A DNA stretch of 64,000 nt from CAVZTA01 sp963778025 (GCA_963778025.1 CAVZTA010000003.1:248001-312000); one strand, 5' to 3'; shown: positions 17,193-25,957, counted from the first letter of the stretch. Numbers and translations are program-made. Notes: generated by a model from the sequence alone, not told the origin.

Positions 17193-18644
17193 TCAGGTCG
17201 CCGACGGAGGGCCGCCGCGGCGGCGGATCGCGCGCTCGGCGAGGACCCGCACGGTCCCGCGGAAGATCAGGCCGTGGACCGGGTAGAGCACGTACCAGTA
17301 GGCAAGACCCGGGAGGCCCTTGGGCTCGAAGAAGGCCGTCTGGACCAGGCGGCTGCCGCCCTCGGCCGGCGTCACGTCGTATTGGAGCCAGGCGCGCCCC
17401 GGCACCTTCATCTCCGCCCGCAGGCGCAGCAGGGTCGGCCGGTGGACCTCCTCGACGCGCCAGAAGTCCAGAGCGTCCCCGACCCGGAGGGTGCCGGGGT
17501 CGCGACGGCGGAGCCGCATGCCGACGCCACCGACGGCGCGATCGATGAGGCCGCGAACGCGCCACAGCACGTTCGCGTACGGCCAGCCGCCGCGGCCGCC
17601 CACGCGCTCGATCTCGGCGAACACGGCGTCGGGTGGGGCGGGCACGGCTCGCTGCCGGCGCTCCACGATCATCCCCTCGGTGGACGTGAGGGACGAGAGG
17701 CTCTCCCGGTCGGGGGCGGCGTACGCGTCGAACCACGTCGACACCAGGTCGTCCGGATCGGCGCGGTCCATGGCCCGCCGGAGCGCTTCGATGTAGGGCA
17801 CCGGCGAAAGGCCGAATGCCCGCGCCGGCCCCGGATCGCGGACGACCACCTCGTTGCGCAGACCCTCGATCAGCGGCCGGGCGATGCCAGCCGGCACGGG
17901 CGAGATCAGGTTCACCCAGTACGAGGAGAGCCGCGGGGTCAGCACCGGGACGGGGATCATCAGGCGGCGAAGGCCGCGCAGGCGCGCGTACGTGCGCATC
18001 ATGTCGCCGTACGACAGGACGTCCGGGCCGCCGATCTCGACGACGCCGGTCGTGGCGGGGTGCTCGAGTGCGCCCATGAGGTAGTCGAGGACGTCGCGGA
18101 TCCCGATCGGCTGGCACCGGGTGCCCACCCACCGGGGCGTGATCATGATCGGCAGCCGCTCCGTCAGGTGGCGCAGGATCTCGAACGACGCGCTGCCGGA
18201 CCCGATGATCACCGCCGCGCGGAACTCGGTGACCGGCACCCCGTGGGCGGCGAGCTCGGCGCCCGCCTCATGGCGGCTGGCCAGGTGGTGCGAGAGGTCC
18301 GCAGCGTCGTCGCCCAGGCCGCCGAGATAGACGATCCGGGCGATCCCCGCCCGTGCCGCCGCCAGCGCGAAGTTGCGGGCTGCCTGCCGATCGCGCTCCG
18401 CGAAGCCTCGCTCGCCCGCGCCCATCGAGTGCGCCAGGTAGTACGCGACCGCCACGCCGTCCAGGGCGGGCGCGAGGGTCGCGGGCTCCAGGAGGTCGGC
18501 GGCCACGACGCGTGCACCCGGGAACCGGTCGGCGAGCGGGCGGGCGTCGCGGCTCATGAGGACGAGGTCGTGGCCCATCGCCTCGAGCAGTGGGACGAGG
18601 CGACCGCCGATGTACCCGCTGGCGCCGACGATGAGGATCCGCAT
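17193..18644 (-). CDS. NAD(P)-binding epimerase with C-terminal DUF2867 domain
   Basis: A 483-residue protein from ATG 18644 (MRILIVGASGYIGGRLVPLL). An atypical short-chain dehydrogenase domain spans residues 1-290, with the nucleotide loop GASGYIGG and the middle motif RIVYLGGLGDDAADLSHHLA. Residues 320-483 match DUF2867 (EIERVGGRGGWPYANVLWRV, FFEPKGLPGLAYWYVLYPVH). This fusion is common in actinobacteria and Chloroflexota; its substrate is unknown and may be a lipid or quinone ring. The gene is convergent with the hydrolase-cyclase gene, 45 bp apart. Confidence 0.85.
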   Translation of the reverse strand: MRILIVGASGYIGGRLVPLLEAMGHDLVLMSRDARPLADRFPGARVVAADLLEPATLAPALDGVAVAYYLAHSMGAGERGFAERDRQAARNFALAAARAGIARIVYLGGLGDDAADLSHHLASRHEAGAELAAHGVPVTEFRAAVIIGSGSASFEILRHLTERLPIMITPRWVGTRCQPIGIRDVLDYLMGALEHPATTGVVEIGGPDVLSYGDMMRTYARLRGLRRLMIPVPVLTPRLSSYWVNLISPVPAGIARPLIEGLRNEVVVRDPGPARAFGLSPVPYIEALRRAMDRADPDDLVSTWFDAYAAPDRESLSSLTSTEGMIVERRQRAVPAPPDAVFAEIERVGGRGGWPYANVLWRVRGLIDRAVGGVGMRLRRRDPGTLRVGDALDFWRVEEVHRPTLLRLRAEMKVPGRAWLQYDVTPAEGGSRLVQTAFFEPKGLPGLAYWYVLYPVHGLIFRGTVRVLAERAIRRRGGPPSAT

Positions 18645-18768
18645 GGCACGAGTATGGGTGGCGGCGTCGCGGGGGCGCTCTGCCGGTGGGTGACGAATGC
18701 GGCGACAGCCTCGGGGATCGGTCAGTCGATCGGCAGATCCTCTACGCGGACTTTCCCTGGATGGCTGA

Positions 18769-18981
18769 TCATGGGCGGTGGATGATGGTGTTCCCTGCGG
18801 TGAATACGTCCTCGATCCTGCAACCAAACGTCTGTGCGATAAGGAACGCAAGGGGCAGCGACGGGTCGAACCGCCCGCGTTCGATCGAGATGACCGTCTG
18901 GCGCGAGACGCCGAGCACGTGTGCGAGGTCGGCCTGAGTCCATCCGCGACCGAGCCGTCGTTCGGCGAGGTCGTTCCTCAT
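18769..18981 (-). CDS. Small XRE-family regulator of a regulator/membrane-protein pair
   Basis: A 70-residue DNA-binding protein, MRNDLAERRLGRGWTQADLA, then HVLGVSRQTVISIERGRFDP and IAQTFGCRIEDVFTAG. This is the short YozG/HipB-like regulator consisting only of a helix-turn-helix. Its ATG at 18981 overlaps the stop of the membrane gene upstream (18978), so the two are co-transcribed, as is usual for this regulator and a small integral membrane partner. It probably autoregulates the pair. The partner has lost its 5' end at the adjacent recombination junction. Confidence 0.85.
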   Translation of the reverse strand: MRNDLAERRLGRGWTQADLAHVLGVSRQTVISIERGRFDPSLPLAFLIAQTFGCRIEDVFTAGNTIIHRP

Positions 18982-19277
18982 CCCAGCGCACGGTGGCGGT
19001 TCACGAGGTAGCGCAGACCTGCGTCGACCACACTCAGGCCGATCAACGCCAGCAACACTGGCAACGCGTCGACGTCGTTTCTGCCGAACATCAGTACAAC
19101 GGTCACGACGAGCGTCGCGATGAGGACGTCGAGGAACGCTCCGGATGCCGCCTGCTTCATCCAGGACAGCTCGACACTCTCCTCGCCGAGAGGGTCACGG
19201 GTGACCGTGTGGTTGGAAACGAAGATCCAGACGCCGAGAGAAACGGAGGGATAGGCCGCGGTCAGGGCGAGGGCGGA
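18978..19277 (-). pseudogene. Membrane partner of the small XRE regulator, 5' end lost
   Basis: From the junction at 19277 this frame reads ALALTAAYPSVSLGVWIFVS, NHTVTRDPLGEESVELSWMK, then helices LDVLIATLVVTVVLMFG and ALPVLLALIGLSVVDAGL. This is a small integral membrane protein of the DUF2178-like type that pairs with such regulators. No start codon lies upstream before the TAG at 19278-19280, which is the stop of the integrase fragment. The only ATG in frame (19160) would omit the first helix. The N-terminal portion was probably removed when the flanking element inserted or rearranged. A shortened product from ATG 19160 (60 residues) may still be made. Confidence 0.6.
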
Positions 19278-19556
19278 CTACACGCCGATCGCGTCAGCCA
19301 CTCGCGCCCAACCCATGTCCTCCTCCCCTCCAGGCGCCGCAGGCAGACCGTCGTCACGCCAAGGCTCGAGTCGATCGAGGAACGCGCTGACCGCTTCGAT
19401 TGACTCGCCGGCATCACGGCCGAGCTTGGCGGCCGCGTGGCGGGTCACATGGACGCCCGAGGCGGCTAAGCCAGTGGCTCGCAGATAGCGCCGGAACCGC
19501 AAGTAGAGCGTGTCACTGGACAGACCTCCGCACGCGTACCCGCCTGCCAACGGCGC
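19278..19556 (-). pseudogene. Decayed C-terminal fragment of a tyrosine recombinase
   Basis: About 90 codons are clearly homologous to the C-terminus of the recombinase at 21716-22646. They include LSSDTLYLRFRRYLRATGLA, then HVTRHAAAKLGRDAGES with the HxxR catalytic pair, and the end DMGWARVADAIGV. An extra base near 19372 breaks the frame. In the restored frame the nucleophile position reads VTTVCLRR, where the other copy has VTTVYLRR, so Tyr is changed to Cys. The fragment lacks the N-terminal DNA-binding half and is not functional. Homology stops near 19556. It marks the left side of the accessory region. Confidence 0.8.
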
Positions 19557-19956
19557 AACGGCTCGCGGCTCGTGCTCGCGACGCGCTCGGGCTGACGGGG
19601 TCAACCTCCTGAACTTCAGCGGCCGCGCTCCGTACGTATATCGTCCACGGCCGAGATCCATCAACCCCGGAGGGCGCCTGGACCGCGCCCAGTTCATGCT
19701 CGAAGGAGGGAGGCTTCGCGGGTGGTTTACGAGTGTTTGCGGGGCTCCGTTCGGGTCGCGTCGAGGTCGTCGACCGCGTGGTCCGATAGAGCTGAGGGCA
19801 GATCACACGCAGCGACCATTGCGCTGCCAAGACGATTGACGGCCCGCGGGTCCGCTTTGGTGACGCGCGCGACAGGAGCTGACGCTCGGCCAGACGGAAC
19901 CGGCGCACCATAAGGGTCGGCGAAGGAACCGGACCCCCGGATCTGGAGGAACTGCG
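19557..19956. other. Gene-free stretch between integrase remnant and Cys-rich peptide gene
   Basis: No convincing gene is visible on either strand; open frames here have poor codon usage. It should contain the promoter of the Cys-rich peptide, but I see no clear -35/-10 pair. Confidence 0.5.
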
Positions 19957-20250
19957 ATGAGCGACTCGCGTACGCCCTACGGCAACGGCAACTTCCCGAT
20001 GCTCCAGGAAGGCGACACCCTGACCGCCGCGCAGGTGCGCTTGATCGCGAGCGCGATCAGCCAAGCCGGCAGCCAGCGGACGCTCGCTCGCTCAAGCGAC
20101 GCCCCCGCCTTTGCATGTGACGAGAGTTCTTGCGTGTGCGTCGGTGACGACGACTGCAACGACATGTTCACGGGCCAGAGCTGCGGCCCCGAGGCCGTCT
20201 GCCTCTCAGACGGAGCCGGCAGCGTCGTCTGCATCTGTATCCCCGCGTAG
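19957..20250 (+). CDS. Cysteine-rich peptide with leader-like N-terminus
   Basis: A 97-residue product from ATG 19957, with a strong GGAGG at about 19945-19949. The first 52 residues (MSDSRTPYGNGNFPMLQEGD to ALARSSDAP-like sequence) contain no Cys and no signal peptide. The last 45 residues hold eight Cys: ACDESSCVCVGDDDC, MFTGQSCGPEAVC, and GSVVCICIPA at the C-terminus. This split into a Cys-free leader and a Cys-dense tail resembles ribosomally made modified peptides or disulfide-rich secreted peptides, but no modification enzyme, protease or exporter is adjacent. I do not recognise a named family. It lies alone on the plus strand within the accessory region. Confidence 0.7.
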   Translation: MSDSRTPYGNGNFPMLQEGDTLTAAQVRLIASAISQAGSQRTLARSSDAPAFACDESSCVCVGDDDCNDMFTGQSCGPEAVCLSDGAGSVVCICIPA

Positions 20251-20322
20251 GGATCGCCGGTGCGGTCCCGGCCGCGCGCACACCATGACCTCTTCGCGGT
20301 CCACGCCGTGACTGATCGGCCG

Positions 20323-21484
20323 TCACGGTTCCCGACCGCTGGCTCCAAGCGCCCGCAAGCCTTCGTCCATCGACTCGAGAGCACGTTTGCCCGCGTGCTG
20401 CTCCGCCGCAACGTCGGACTCAAGGAACTCCCGGACGCTCGCGAGCGCGCTTTCGCCTTCGTCCGTGAAGGCCTTCAGGGCATCGTCGAACTCGCGCAGC
20501 GTCTTCTCATGCTCCTGGTCGAGTCGGAATTCCTCCGCCGAGGCGCGATCCTCCTCTGACGCCGCGACCCTTTGTCGATCCAGTTCCAACCGCAGCTCGC
20601 TGTCCTTAGCGCCATCTTCGAGAACGCTGAATGCCGCGCTCATCTCGGAACAAATATCTGGGGCTTGGTCGAGCACCCCCTTTGCGGTCGCCATGATGAA
20701 CATCGCTCTGAACGCATCGCCATAGGCAACGCCTGGCATCGGATCGATGAGGCGGACAACCCTCTCATGTACATTCACGACGCCGTACCGAAGTCTTCTC
20801 GCTTCATCGTGGTCGAGAAATGGCGTCAGGTCCGCCGCTAGCCTAACCAAGCGGTCGGCCGCGATCTTCCAGTTCTCGGGCGCGCTCGCGAAGCCGTAGA
20901 GCCGCCACTCGCTGCGATTCCGAACCATGTTCACCAAGGCTAGGGACGGTCGGGCCGAACATCGCGTCCACGTGGCCCCGAAGGCTCAACGCCACCGCCT
21001 TGATTCGGCGCTCGCGTTCGTCAGACCAGGGCAGGCCAATCGCCTCGGCAACTTCGCTCGACTCGGGCCCCGGTCCCACGAGGATCTCGACGGAGTTCGC
21101 CGCGAGGAGTTTGAGTTGGCGCGTCATCTGCTGTAGCGCGTGGAACGCAAGGCGCTCGTTCCGGCTACGCCATGCTCGTCGTTGCCACCGCTCGAGAGTG
21201 TTGGCGCCGATAACGACCGCGCCGATGCCGGCGGCGCCGGCCGCGAGGAGGTCGCGGACCACATCAAGCCACCAGACGTCGCCGGCGACCTTGGTCAACG
21301 CACCTGCGACGAGTAGCGCCAGCCAGACGAGAGCCGCGGCGATGTAGAGGGATCGCGGGACTCGCGGCGGCTCGTCACTCGCGCCAGTACATCTTCTCTC
21401 TGCATGGTGTCGAGCCGCGTCGATGTCTCCCGCGCCGGCCAATGGCCCGGTCGGTAGAGGGACGTTTCCGTGGCAGTGCGCCAC
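20323..21484 (-). CDS. Membrane protein with long coiled coil (one frame change)
   Basis: Two overlapping frames read as one protein of about 385 residues. The first part, from ATG 21484, has two membrane helices (LYIAAALVWLALLVAGALT; DLLAAGAAGIGAVVIGANTL) followed by RWQRRAWRSRNERLAFHALQ and DAMFGPTVPSL. Near 20940 the frame changes to NMVRNRSEWRLYGFASAPEN, DLTPFLDHDEARRLRYGVVN and a charged coiled coil (RLELDRQRVAASEEDRASAE, REFDDALKAFTDEGESALAS), ending at 20323. The soluble part should lie in the cytoplasm. No family recognised. Context in the accessory region hints at a cargo gene. Alternatively they are two overlapping genes. Confidence 0.55.
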
Positions 21485-21715
21485 GCGTTATCCAATCCGA
21501 CAGGATGAGGATAGGCTGCGTGCGTCTGTTTGATTGGCACCATCCGCACGTCGGACGTTCTTCGAAACTGGGGTACCCAACCTCCGCGCTGGTGGCGTCT
21601 CCGTATGTTGTCCCTCCGGTCACCACGGCCCGCGCGGCAGCCTAGGAAGTTCCTGAGTCTCATGCCTAGGGGTTCGCGGAGCCGTTCGGCCCTGTTGCAA
21701 TGTGGCCCTTACAGC

Positions 21716-22646
21716 TCAAATCCCGAGCGACTCTGCTACGCGCGCCCAGCTGCCGTCACGTTCACCCTCCAACCGCCTTAGGTAGACAGTCGTGACGGCG
21801 AGGCTCGAGTGATCGAGGAACGCGCTGACCGCCTCGACGGAGTCGCCCGCGTCACGGCGCAGCTTGGCCGCGGTGTGGCGGGTGATGTGCACGCCCGATA
21901 CTCGGAGGCCGGCTGAGCGCGCAAGTAACGGCGGAACCGCAGGTAGAAGGTGTGGCTCGATAGGCCGACATCTCGCGTACCCGCCTGCCACAGTGACTCA
22001 CTTGGCTCCATGGCCGCGAGATCCTTGCCCAGGTCGCCGAAGACTCGCGACGATCGCCTCGAATGCCGGTCGCGGCAGCTCGCGACGTCCACGCTTGCCG
22101 CCCTTGCCGCGGTACGAGTATTGGGCCACGTCCCCGTCGACCGTGAGGTCCTTCGCCTGGAGGCCCATGACCTCGGCGCGGCGCCGGCCGGTCAGGAGAA
22201 GCGTCAGGACGATCGCGCGGTCGCGGCGCCCAGCGACGGTGTGAGGGACGACCGCGAGGAGGCGCTTCACCTCCTCCGCGGAGTAGCCGCGCGCCGGAGC
22301 GACCACGGTGCGCGGCCGCTCGACGGCGTCGCACGGGTTCGACGCGACGAGACCCATCCGGATGAGGAAGCGGTAGAAGGAGCTGACGCAGGCGATCCGC
22401 GCGCCGATCGTGGCGGCCGCCGGCGGCCGTCCTGACGCGCCGATTCCATGTGCGTACGCCAGCACGTCCGCCGGCTTGATGGTGTCAGGCGTCCGGCCGG
22501 CAAAGAATGGCCAGAGCATGCGGGAGTAGCTCTCGACCGTCCGGTCGAGAGCCCGATCGGTTGCCCTTCTCGACGAGGAACGCGTACAGCGCCTGCTCCC
22601 ATTTGGAGCCATCGACTGGTCGGGCGAGCGACTGGTGCTCGGACAT
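21716..22646 (-). CDS. Tyrosine recombinase/integrase (three frame changes)
   Basis: From ATG 22646 (MSEHQSLARPVDGSKWEQAL; GGAGGTGG just upstream) the protein reads through frame changes near 22555, 22045 and 21920 to 21716. The N-terminal SAM-like DNA-binding domain has YSRMLWPFFAGRTPDTIKPA and RIACVSSFYRFLIRMGLVAS. The catalytic domain shows TLLLTGRRRAEVMGLQ (first Arg), YSYRGKGGKRGRRELP (Lys), HITRHTAAKL (HxxR), LDHSSLAVTTVYLRRLE (second His and nucleophile Tyr). All catalytic residues are therefore present and only the frame is broken. About 310 residues, as usual for XerD-type integrases. Probably mobilises the surrounding accessory region; tRNA-Arg lies 3.2 kb to the right. Confidence 0.8.
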
Positions 22647-22672
22647 GTATCCACCTCCATCGGGTGGCACAT

Positions 22673-23198
22673 GACTCACTCGCCGCGCCCAGGAAAGTAA
22701 CCACTCTGGCCCGTTGTGGCAGCCTCGAGACCAGCGGGCCGCGGTGGCGGGCGCGGAGCGAGGCCACGCGGGGCTGATCCAAGGCGACCGGTCGCTGTGC
22801 CTGCACATCGGCCACCACCCGCGCCATGCCTCAGAGGGTCGGTTCGTTCGGTCCCGCGTCTCGCCCGGTGTCGCCGTAACCGAGCTTCGACTGGCTCTCT
22901 GCTTATCGACGGCCGAAGAAGTGCGGACGTCCACTACATGACAGTGGCGAAAGCAGGACCGCCGAGGACTCGAGACGAAGCTGGTCCACCAGCGCGACTA
23001 ACGCGTCGAGGTTCAGTTAGACGCCAGCCGACGCGGGCGTCGTAGTGTGGCCGCCTCGCTGAACTGCCGCTGTCGTGGGAGATCAGGAGAGCTCTGGCGG
23101 CGTGGCTAGCCACGTCGCTAAGCCCTAGCAGTCAACGGGCTTCGCGGGGGAAGTGCGGAGTCGCCCGTCCCTCGGTAACTCGGTGAAGGAGGCATGTG
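22673..23198. other. Gene-free stretch upstream of the SGNH hydrolase
   Basis: About 520 bp without a supported gene. Both strands have short open frames with poor codon usage. The region probably contains divergent promoters for the recombinase and the hydrolase and could hold a recombination site, but I see no convincing repeat. Confidence 0.5.
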
Positions 23199-25139
23199 AT
23201 GGCGACTCCGCGTATTCGCCCTCCGCGACCCGACGCGGTCGCCACGAGCGCGACAGCCCTGGGGACGCCAGGAGCGGAGTTCCGAGTCGCGGCCTTCGGC
23301 GACTCCCTCATGTGGGGTCAGGGGCTGCGGCGCGCCGACCAATTCTCGTGGCTCATCAAGGAACAGCTAGGGATCGCTGCCAAGAAGACACCGGTGCTGG
23401 TGGCGGACCGCTCGCGATCAGGAGCGCAGATCGACGAACGCGCTGTCCAGCGCCAAGAGTTCGTCAGCCGCTTCCCGGAAGTCTTCAAGAGTCGGACTGA
23501 ACGAACACGCTTCATCGACGGGACCCTGCCAGGCGCCCAGATCCCTGCCGAGCGACTCTACGGCGAGATACCGGCGACATTCCCGACGGTTCGCGCCCAA
23601 GTCGCTGCGGTATCTGACGAGGTCGGAAAGACCGTTCGTGTCGCGCTGGTAAGTGGTGGGGCGAATGACATCGGCTTCGATGAAGTCATCAATCCGACCG
23701 AATTCCCCGGTGCGTTCATCGAGCGATGGGATGGCAGGATCAAGGAGATCGCCTACGAGCTCGTCCTTGACTTGATCGCCCGCGTTCGGCGCAAGTGCCC
23801 CAAGGCCGTCATCCTCCAGTTCGGCTACTACATGCCGCTCTCGTACCGATCGAGCCGATCGGACATCGAGGCATTCTTCAAGCACGAGCTCGACAACGAT
23901 GTCGGTTGGTGGCTCAACAAGCACGTTCCAGGAGTCCTGGACCTGCTCCCGGGCGTTGACAGCGTGAGCGTTGAGCAGATGGTCCTCGAGGCCCGCATCC
24001 GTGGCGTCTGGGCTGCCGGTCGTGCCCAGTACTGGATGCGCAAGGCCGTCGCCGACGCCAACGCCGACGACGCCGCCCGGGGGCCAGGTGTCGTCTACGT
24101 GCCCGCGCCCTTCACCGACGACATGGCTGCCTTCGGCGCACAGCCGATGCTCCATGAGGACTATTCGCACCCGACGACCGACCCGGCCCGCCAGCTCCGC
24201 GAGGCCCGATGTCCTCGAGCCGCCCACTTGGGTGCGCTGCGCGACTTGTGGCCGAAGCTGATCCTCGGGACGCCATCGGCCGCGACCGTGAAGGCCCTCC
24301 GCAGCTCCCTGACAGGACCCCAACCCCTGCTCGATGGCCTCGCCGGCGACTTGTCCGGCCGTGAGCGTTTGCGCCTCATCCCGATCATCACAGCGGAGAT
24401 CCGGCGCATCCAGCGCGCGCTGATCGCGTCGTTCCTGCATCCCAACACCGAGGGCGCGCGACGCTATGCGGCTGAGGCGGTCCGGCGCTACAACGTGCAC
24501 ACCCAGCGGATTGCCGCGATCGGAACGGTCGTAAAGCCCACATCCCCGGCTCAGTTGCCGGGTGGATCAGAGACGCTCGAGGAACGGCTTGAGCGTTTCG
24601 GGCTGCGGGGGACTGGCCCCTTGTCGGCGGACGTTGGCCACGAGGAAGTGGACTCGCTCGCGGTCACGGTCGTGACTGAGCGCGCCTCGGAGCGGTTGTT
24701 GGCGCCCGACATGACGCTCGTGGTCACCAACCGATTGGTCGGGGGCGCCGCGGCGGGGCGCGTGGTGACCCGCGAGTTCTTGCTCAACTTCCCGTATCGC
24801 ATCACGAACGTACTGGGCGCGCAGCTGGTGCGGAAGTTCTATCCACACTTCGAACCGGCGGTGACCAACTTCTTCACACTCAACACGTCTGGTGAGCTTC
24901 GCCTAGAGCAGATCACCGGGTTCGCCATCGCCATGGGACCCGATCCCGTCGGCGGCAAGTTCGGGAACGTGTGGCGTCCTCGTCGCGTCCAGCTTGAGAT
25001 CAATGGGCGCGTCGTTCACGATCAGACATTTCGAAACCGCGAGCTCCGCCCTGGCCAGTCGTTGACGCTGGACTATCCGCCTCCCGCTCGGCGGCCGGGT
25101 GGAACCGGGACGGTCGCGACCGCGCGAGCCGGAGGCTGA
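23199..25139 (+). CDS. Large SGNH/GDSL-type hydrolase with C-terminal beta domain
   Basis: A 646-residue protein from ATG 23199 with GGAGG at about 23187. Block I is VAAFGDSLMWGQGLRRADQF (nucleophile Ser), block III is VSGGANDIGF (oxyanion Asn), and block V is LIASFLHPNTEGARRYAAEA (His). The Asp normally three residues before that His is Ser here. Residues 260-400 form a large helical insertion. The last 150 residues read as a beta sandwich (LAVTVVTERASERLLAPDMT; GNVWRPRRVQLEINGRVVHD), loosely PLAT-like. There is no signal peptide, so it acts in the cytoplasm unless exported otherwise. Likely an esterase or lipase of unknown substrate. The small membrane protein 50 bp downstream is probably co-transcribed. 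Confidence 0.75.
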   Translation: MATPRIRPPRPDAVATSATALGTPGAEFRVAAFGDSLMWGQGLRRADQFSWLIKEQLGIAAKKTPVLVADRSRSGAQIDERAVQRQEFVSRFPEVFKSRTERTRFIDGTLPGAQIPAERLYGEIPATFPTVRAQVAAVSDEVGKTVRVALVSGGANDIGFDEVINPTEFPGAFIERWDGRIKEIAYELVLDLIARVRRKCPKAVILQFGYYMPLSYRSSRSDIEAFFKHELDNDVGWWLNKHVPGVLDLLPGVDSVSVEQMVLEARIRGVWAAGRAQYWMRKAVADANADDAARGPGVVYVPAPFTDDMAAFGAQPMLHEDYSHPTTDPARQLREARCPRAAHLGALRDLWPKLILGTPSAATVKALRSSLTGPQPLLDGLAGDLSGRERLRLIPIITAEIRRIQRALIASFLHPNTEGARRYAAEAVRRYNVHTQRIAAIGTVVKPTSPAQLPGGSETLEERLERFGLRGTGPLSADVGHEEVDSLAVTVVTERASERLLAPDMTLVVTNRLVGGAAAGRVVTREFLLNFPYRITNVLGAQLVRKFYPHFEPAVTNFFTLNTSGELRLEQITGFAIAMGPDPVGGKFGNVWRPRRVQLEINGRVVHDQTFRNRELRPGQSLTLDYPPPARRPGGTGTVATARAGG

Positions 25140-25189
25140 CAAACCGCGACAAAGGCTTTCTTGACAACGCCGGCTGGGGAGCGCAGGAC

Positions 25190-25651
25190 ATGGAGCCATT
25201 CAGCACCGGGATCGCATTGATGGCGCTATTCGTTTCCGCAATTTCGCTCATTCTGTCGTGGCGGTCGGAAGTGCAACGGCGAAAGGCCGAAGATTTGCGA
25301 GATCTACTCGGCGAGAAGGAGACAGTCGGTTTCGCCGCACTCAGGCTGTTGAGGGAAGGCCTGCCGACGAGTGACAAGAGGGCCCGAGCTCTCGTCATAG
25401 ATGCAGTGATGCAAGCGTGCGTCCTTGAGGGCTCTGACCGATCGCGGGCGCTGCTGTTTCGCGTTCTGGAGATAAATTGCGCCGTATACGGGAAGGAGCT
25501 GACGGCCACCCTCGACGGGATTGAACACGCCTATACATCGATGGCCGCCTACCGATTTGACGCTAAGGAGCTGGATCTCGCGAACGGTCGGCTTCGACTT
25601 GGGGCCGCGCGAAAGATCCTTGATGCCTGCGGCGCTGCGTCCCGTACCTAG
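25190..25651 (+). CDS. Small N-terminally anchored hypothetical protein
   Basis: A 153-residue protein from ATG 25190. One membrane helix at residues 7-25 (IALMALFVSAISLILSWRSE) precedes a charged helical body (RKAEDLRDLLGEKETVGFAA, LREGLPTSDKRARALVIDAV). Base composition is visibly more AT-rich than in the flanking housekeeping genes, which fits acquired DNA. It lies 50 bp after the SGNH hydrolase on the same strand. No family recognised. Confidence 0.6.
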   Translation: MEPFSTGIALMALFVSAISLILSWRSEVQRRKAEDLRDLLGEKETVGFAALRLLREGLPTSDKRARALVIDAVMQACVLEGSDRSRALLFRVLEINCAVYGKELTATLDGIEHAYTSMAAYRFDAKELDLANGRLRLGAARKILDACGAASRT

Positions 25652-25879
25652 CAGTGGTCAGTCTGGCGGCTTCACCACTATCACCAGTTCGTGTTCAGCC
25701 GCGCGGCTGATGGCGCGCGTGTCGTTCCCAGGCTGGCATTCGCGTTCGTAGACTGCCGCGACGCGCCCGGACGGCGAGGCGACCGCTAAGTAGCTCCACA
25801 GGACCGGAGATCGTGTCGGCCCACGTGACGCCAGCCGCCGAGGCGAACGGTCTGGCGCTCGCGCTTCCCGAGGTGGTTA

Positions 25880-25957
25880 TGGCGCGCCCGGAGGGATTTC
25901 GAACCCCCGACCCCGTGGTCCGAAGCCACGTGCTCTGGTCCGCTGAGCTACGGGCGC
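25880..25957 (-). tRNA. tRNA-Arg (anticodon TCG)
   Basis: On the minus strand the acceptor stem GCGCCCG/CGGGCGC, D-arm GCTC/GAGC, anticodon arm CGTGG-CTTCGGA-CCACG with anticodon TCG, and encoded CCA end (25880-25882) are all present. It decodes CGA. The T-arm is GGGGG-TTCGAAAT-CCCTC, an 8-base loop instead of the universal 7, with one extra A in a run. This is best explained by an indel in the assembly. A tRNA gene beside an integrase-bearing region is a typical integration target. Confidence 0.93.

Noticed and set aside
19957..20250. Cys-rich peptide as an ordinary secreted protein
   Set aside because: There is no signal peptide or lipobox at the N-terminus, so standard Sec export is unsupported; kept as an unclassified peptide.
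19244..25897. Shared 9-mer CGGAGGGAT near the left junction (19244-19252) and in the tRNA-Arg T-arm (25889-25897) as attachment-site core
   Set aside because: Nine bases is short for a tRNA-type att core and could be chance in GC-rich DNA; no extension of the match on either side.
19278..25957. The accessory region as a complete defence system (restriction-modification, CBASS, retron, CRISPR)
   Set aside because: No nuclease, methyltransferase, cyclic-oligonucleotide synthase, reverse transcriptase or Cas motif was seen.
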